Origin: Hemibagrus wyckioides
Taxonomy: Eukaryota > Chordata > Actinopteri > Siluriformes > Bagridae
DNA: 64,000 bases
Reading direction: 5' to 3'
Assembly: GCF_019097595.1 (NCBI RefSeq)
Contig: NC_080716.1
Location: forward strand, 26,111,401-26,175,400
The position numbers were made by a program, and so were the translations under genes. The notes beneath the pieces are model-generated. The model saw only the letters and a program-made list of their open reading frames with translations, had not been told where the DNA came from and did no database searches. This document shows, piece after piece, positions 60,180-64,000 of this stretch (within the stretch, counting starts at the first letter, position 1; the number at the start of each line of letters is the position of its first letter).

Positions 60180-60640
60180 GATGTATTCCTTTAAGAGCAT
60201 ATTCCTGTTTTCCATCCACTTTTCTTTCCCAAATCAAGAGGTGGACTCAGAGCCAAGTTTGTTTTTTGTCTGTGTCTAAACTGGAGTGGAATGAACAGAA
60301 GCTGGCGGCACCCTCAGGAATCACCAGATCAGTTCCAGGGGCTGTTTATTAGGATGCAGTGGATAGCATCTTAACACTCACGACACATGCTTTCTCTAGG
60401 CCTCAGATAACCTCTATTCTTAGGGGTTTAATTAATGCCAGCCAGTCAGCAGCTTTTCTTACAGCAGAAAACGACTTGTTTCTTGACCCTCTCCAATCCC
60501 GAATCCCTTCCCCTTTTCCCCCAGTGTGCTTGGTTTGTTTTCGCCTTACAACAGATGCAGCATCCCTATTAAGGGGAAAAGGACTCTGTACATGAAAAGG
60601 CTGAATTATTCACCAGCACCGGAGTGGAGACAGGAGCCGA
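60180..60640. promoter_or_regulatory. Candidate conserved noncoding island
   Basis: Non-repetitive balanced block with GGGGTTTAATTAATGCCAGC near 60422. No coding frame of note. Inferred. Confidence 0.34.
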
Positions 60641-61090
60641 GGCAGGCCAGCGCGCTGAGCAAGGTTTGTGCTGCTTGCTTTGTCTGGGTTTAATTGTGTC
60701 TTTGGATTTGGGTCATTAAAAATATGCAGACTGTGATCGTCTGTGAGGTTTGCGTAGGTGAGATAGTTGCAGACAACCATGATTATGTCCATGGTGAATA
60801 TTAACAACCTAATAGTGTAGACTACAACTTAAAAGACAACAAAGCAGGCTTTAAGATGAAAATAAATGATGGTATGGTGGTGTGATGGAGCCTTACTGAC
60901 GCTTTACCATACTAAAGATGATTCTTTTCTAATAACAGCATGTCCTTATGTATTTTTCCTTGTATACCACAACAGTATTCTTATTGATTAAAGAAGCACA
61001 CATCAAATCATAGGTTTAAACTTGCATTACATCTTAGCTGTGCTGTTGAAGACAAATAAATCGACTCCTTCCGACCAATCGGATTCAATA
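60641..61090. repeat. MITE-arm fragments
   Basis: Positions 60920-60970 (CTTTTCTAATAACAGCATGTC) resemble the right arm of the foldback MITE at 35397. CCGACCAATCGGATTC near 61073 resembles the end of the 32300 family. Decayed. Confidence 0.4.
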
Positions 61091-61571
61091 TTAGTTTTCT
61101 TGCTTAATTATACAGTGAAAATGTAGACCTTATGAGCATTACAATTAAGACTATGTAATATATTTAGGTACTGAAAATGACTTCAGCCCAATGCCATCTA
61201 GAACTTAATGGTAAAACCAGAGGTAGAAAAGACTATGCTGTGTAACACTAAGACCTCACCAAGGCTCTTAAAAAAGAGATAGAAATCCATCCATAATGCA
61301 TTAACAGAAATCTGAACCCAAGTTAACAGGGGAATCGCAATGAATCAGCGCAGCAAATGGTGACATAATGGCATGTGTGCCTGAAACACCTGCTGTTGTA
61401 CACGCCAAGGTCTACTGGCACGCTGGATCACTATGGGGAGTCACACCAGTTAAGTCTGTGGCACACAATAGTCTCGCTAAATAAATGAGCTTCCTTTTGC
61501 TATGAGCAAGATGGAGGAGGACAATGGAAAAACAACAGAAAGACACAGCACACAAATTCCACTGGCAAGTA

Positions 61572-61572
<1 letters not shown>
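61091..61572. other. Intron 3, no feature recognised
   Basis: Ordinary sequence. Confidence 0.5.

Positions 61573-61617
<45 letters not shown>
61573..61617. repeat. (TA)n microsatellite
   Basis: About 22 TA units. Confidence 0.97.
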
Positions 61618-61620
<3 letters not shown>

Positions 61621-61930
61621 TAAGAAGGAAAAGACAAACAGGTTGAGCAAAAGTAAGACAATGCTGCAAAACTAGAAGTGAGACATGCAGGGTAGGGGCC
61701 AAGCCAGAGCGAGACTGTAGGAGAAATCAAATTTGCAAGAACATAACAAAAAGCTGTTGCTCAGACAAAAGGGAACACCCAAGGGTATTTGTAGAGCTGT
61801 CTGCCGGCACCCGCTGCACCGAAAGTTTATTAAAGACAAGCCCTGCTCACATACTAGAGAAAGCTAAGCTACCAGGGACTGGGGAAAAAAAGAAGTGAGG
61901 AAAGGTTGAAGATGGAAGGGAATTGGTAGA
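61618..61930. other. Intron 3, no feature recognised
   Basis: Purine-leaning sequence without recognised repeats. Confidence 0.5.
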
Positions 61931-61964
61931 GGTGGAGGGTGGGGGGTGGTGGTGGTTGGGGGGT
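61931..61964 (+). other. G-run cluster (possible G-quadruplex)
   Basis: GGTGGAGGGTGGGGGGTGGT followed by more GGT steps and a six-G run. Several G-runs lie within 34 bases on the plus strand, so the structure would form in DNA and not in the znf521 transcript. Confidence 0.6.
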
Positions 61965-62859
61965 GAAAAACTAGCACCATGGCCCCCGTCAGTCAGACAT
62001 TCTTTTATTTCAGCCATGCATTAAGCAACTTCCCTGCAGAGTTGGGCTCCCTTCCTGGTGTGGATAAAGGAGTCCCTAGAGGTGCCTGCCGGTAATTTCC
62101 AGCTTCTCCAGAAACTCAGGTATTAGAAAAGACCGCTCGGGGACCCAGCTACAATATACCTCCACAATTTCAGGCACTCGGTGCAGACGATAGAGGGAGA
62201 GGCAGAGAGAGAAAGAGAGAAAGTAGGAGACCCTCCCTGAGGGTCCCCCAGTTCAAATTTCTGAAGTGCAAGGAAGGAGGGAGGAGGCCTCCAGGGAACA
62301 CACACTAGCAATAGAAAATCCACTGCATCAGAGAAAGAGAGAGGTAGAGAGAAAGAGAGGGAGAAAAGGAAAAAAGCATTTCCTCTCTCTGGTCTGGCAG
62401 GAGCAGCCTTTTTTTTCCCCTGGCTCCCACTGGAGACTTTTTACAAAACATGTGTTGCTGACATGTTGACAGATTGCTCAGTGAAGTGTTAGGCGCATGC
62501 ACACGGCTGTCCATTTAAGGGGACATGGCATCCTAGCCAACATCCTCTACCTGAGGCACCATGTTTTATACATCACCTCTCAGTTCAAACAAAAGAAAAA
62601 AAGGAAACTAAAAAAAAGAAAAGGTAAACAAGCTAGGTTTTTTTGTAAAGTGAGCAGAACGTATCAAAGGTGGAACGCTGTCTGGGTCTTGTTTAAATAG
62701 ACTGACAGTTAGATGTGCAGTGAAGGAGGAATACCTAAAGGTGCGAATGCCTACATTTATGTGCACTCCGGTCTTCTAGATTAGCATTAAAGGTAGTTGT
62801 AAAAGCGCTTCTGTAAGCACTTACACAAAAAGGGAGGAGAGCATGGAATCTGGACATTT
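61965..62859. other. Intron 3, no gene supported
   Basis: Mixed sequence with GA-rich stretches near 62196-62222 and 62331-62365. Nothing recognised. Confidence 0.5.
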
Positions 62860-63000
62860 CGATCTCTTTGCGAGCCAGAGAGTGACGTCTTAATCGTCTG
62901 GCGGCTGGGAAATTGCTGCCGTGGCAACCAAATGGAAATGGGGGGATGATAATGTATTCATGGTGGTGGCGACCCGGGGGCTGCAGAGCGTGCTCTCTGG
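62860..63000. promoter_or_regulatory. Candidate conserved noncoding element
   Basis: Contains AGTGACGTCTTAATCGTCTG with a CRE-like TGACGTC core, then GATAATGTATTCATGG. CpG-containing and non-repetitive. Inferred. Confidence 0.34.
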
Positions 63001-64000
63001 GGACAGCACTTTACCTAAAGCCAGACGTGTCTGGGCAAAATCTCCACACAAGACAAGCGCTGAATACTTACAAGAAAGAGAGTGAGGGGAAAAGGAAGCA
63101 GAGAGACGATAGATACAGTAAAAGAAAAGAGTGGTAAGAAGACATTTGAAGAGAGGATAAGATGTTATGAAGGGAGGCAGAGCAGCAAATATTGCCTTTA
63201 AGGCAACAGAAGGTGAGGACTTTGATTGAGATCCAGTGTAACCATTATATGAATCACAAACCCTTTGAAGAAAAACCAAATACCAGTTTTACTTGTAGTT
63301 AAGATCTTCTCACTACACTTTGAGGAAGTGCTTCTTATTTGATTACAAAACCAGAAATCTAACCAAGATTCTTCACTTGGTGAGATCAGAGTGGTTTCAA
63401 TATAAAAAGAAAGGTCAAACAGGTAGGGAGATGTATCAAGCAGTTCTTCCTAATGATCTCCTTCACTTGCAGACCTTCTAGTGCTATACAAAACAAAGCA
63501 CAATGCCAGGCAGCTTGCCAGAGAAATGTCCTCAAGCGCTCCGGTGCCCTCATCTCCTTTTATTCCAGAAGACAGTCGATATGAACACAGTGCAAGAGAT
63601 AGAGACTCCAGAATGGGGAGGAAGTTAGTGAAAATAACTCTCACCCCTGAACCCCAGATGTGGTGCTAGAGATACTGCCTTACGATGGAGTCTGCATGAT
63701 AAAGCAACCTCAAACTTCGTCCTCTCAGAAGTCTCAAACTGTGCTTTACCTGTTCAACAAGCTACCCTGCGTACGCTCAACAGCCTGAGGCAGAAAATCA
63801 AGGCCAGCGTGATTTCTCTATTCAGTGGACTGGACATCTGTAGCATTAAGCCATTCTCCAGAGCCCAGTAGAAGATATAAGACTATGGTTTAAACAAATT
63901 GTGTTGTGACACAGCAAGAGTGTAAAGGAAGGAAAGAAAAAGAGAAGAAAAGAGAGGGCGGGAGCGTGAGAGAGCCGAGGGCATCAACAGTGTGTTCTTG
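63001..64000. other. Intron 3 to window edge, no feature recognised
   Basis: Balanced sequence ending in a purine-rich stretch (63925-63975). No znf521 exon, repeat family or other gene recognised. Confidence 0.5.

Larger units (their letters stand above)
46591..64000 (-). other. znf521: znf521 intron 3, downstream part
   Basis: All sequence from the exon 4 acceptor to the right edge. I looked for the exon carrying the first finger (CDSCLQVF-type) ending in the QLT codons before the phase-1 junction and did not find it. The intron therefore continues past 64000. Contents are listed separately. Confidence 0.8.

Noticed and set aside
46691..64000. znf521 exon 3 with the first finger
   Set aside because: No minus-strand CDSCLQVF-type finger with a phase-1 donor was found. 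A very short or diverged exon could have escaped by-eye search.

Overview
The window is vertebrate, and almost certainly teleost fish, chromosomal DNA. It is AT-rich, lacks operon structure and is crowded with microsatellites. It carries GT-AG spliced exons in very long introns and several dispersed repeats typical of bony fish: V-SINE-like tRNA-derived SINEs, an L2-clade LINE 3' end and foldback MITEs. Some repeats resemble ones I associate with catfish genomes, so Siluriformes is my best guess, but that is inference.

Only one gene is supported: a minus-strand orthologue of ZNF521 (EHZF/Evi3), a nuclear protein with about 30 C2H2 zinc fingers that acts as a transcriptional co-factor. Three consecutive coding exons are present, numbered by analogy with human ZNF521. 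They are the giant exon 4 (43115-46590), exon 5 (42767-42851) and exon 6 (2040-2171). Splice phases are consistent and the joined reading frame is open across all three. The upstream exons (NuRD-binding N-terminus, first finger) must lie beyond 64000. The final exons (last finger, stop codon, 3' UTR) must lie left of position 1.

Layout: 1-2039 is part of intron 6. Positions 2172-42766 are intron 5, about 40.6 kb. It holds a 2.5-kb minisatellite of 26-bp units with higher-order structure (11131-13622), a 1.4-kb purine-only minisatellite (26396-27790), a LINE 3' end (about 9530-9808), a V-SINE (33419-33655), MITEs, a CpG-rich patch (8021-8440) and many balanced-composition islands that may be conserved regulatory elements. 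Positions 42852-43114 are the short intron 4. Positions 46591-64000 are part of intron 3, with two more V-SINEs, a decayed minisatellite split by one of them, and further candidate regulatory islands.

Two plus-strand segments look like exons but belong to no gene I recognise (487-584 and 39926-40089). No tRNA, rRNA, CRISPR, phage or bacterial feature was seen. I found no novel biological system. The most distinctive observations are the two large intronic tandem arrays, the orphan exon-like segment near 40 kb, and microsatellites that form the splice-acceptor tracts of znf521.
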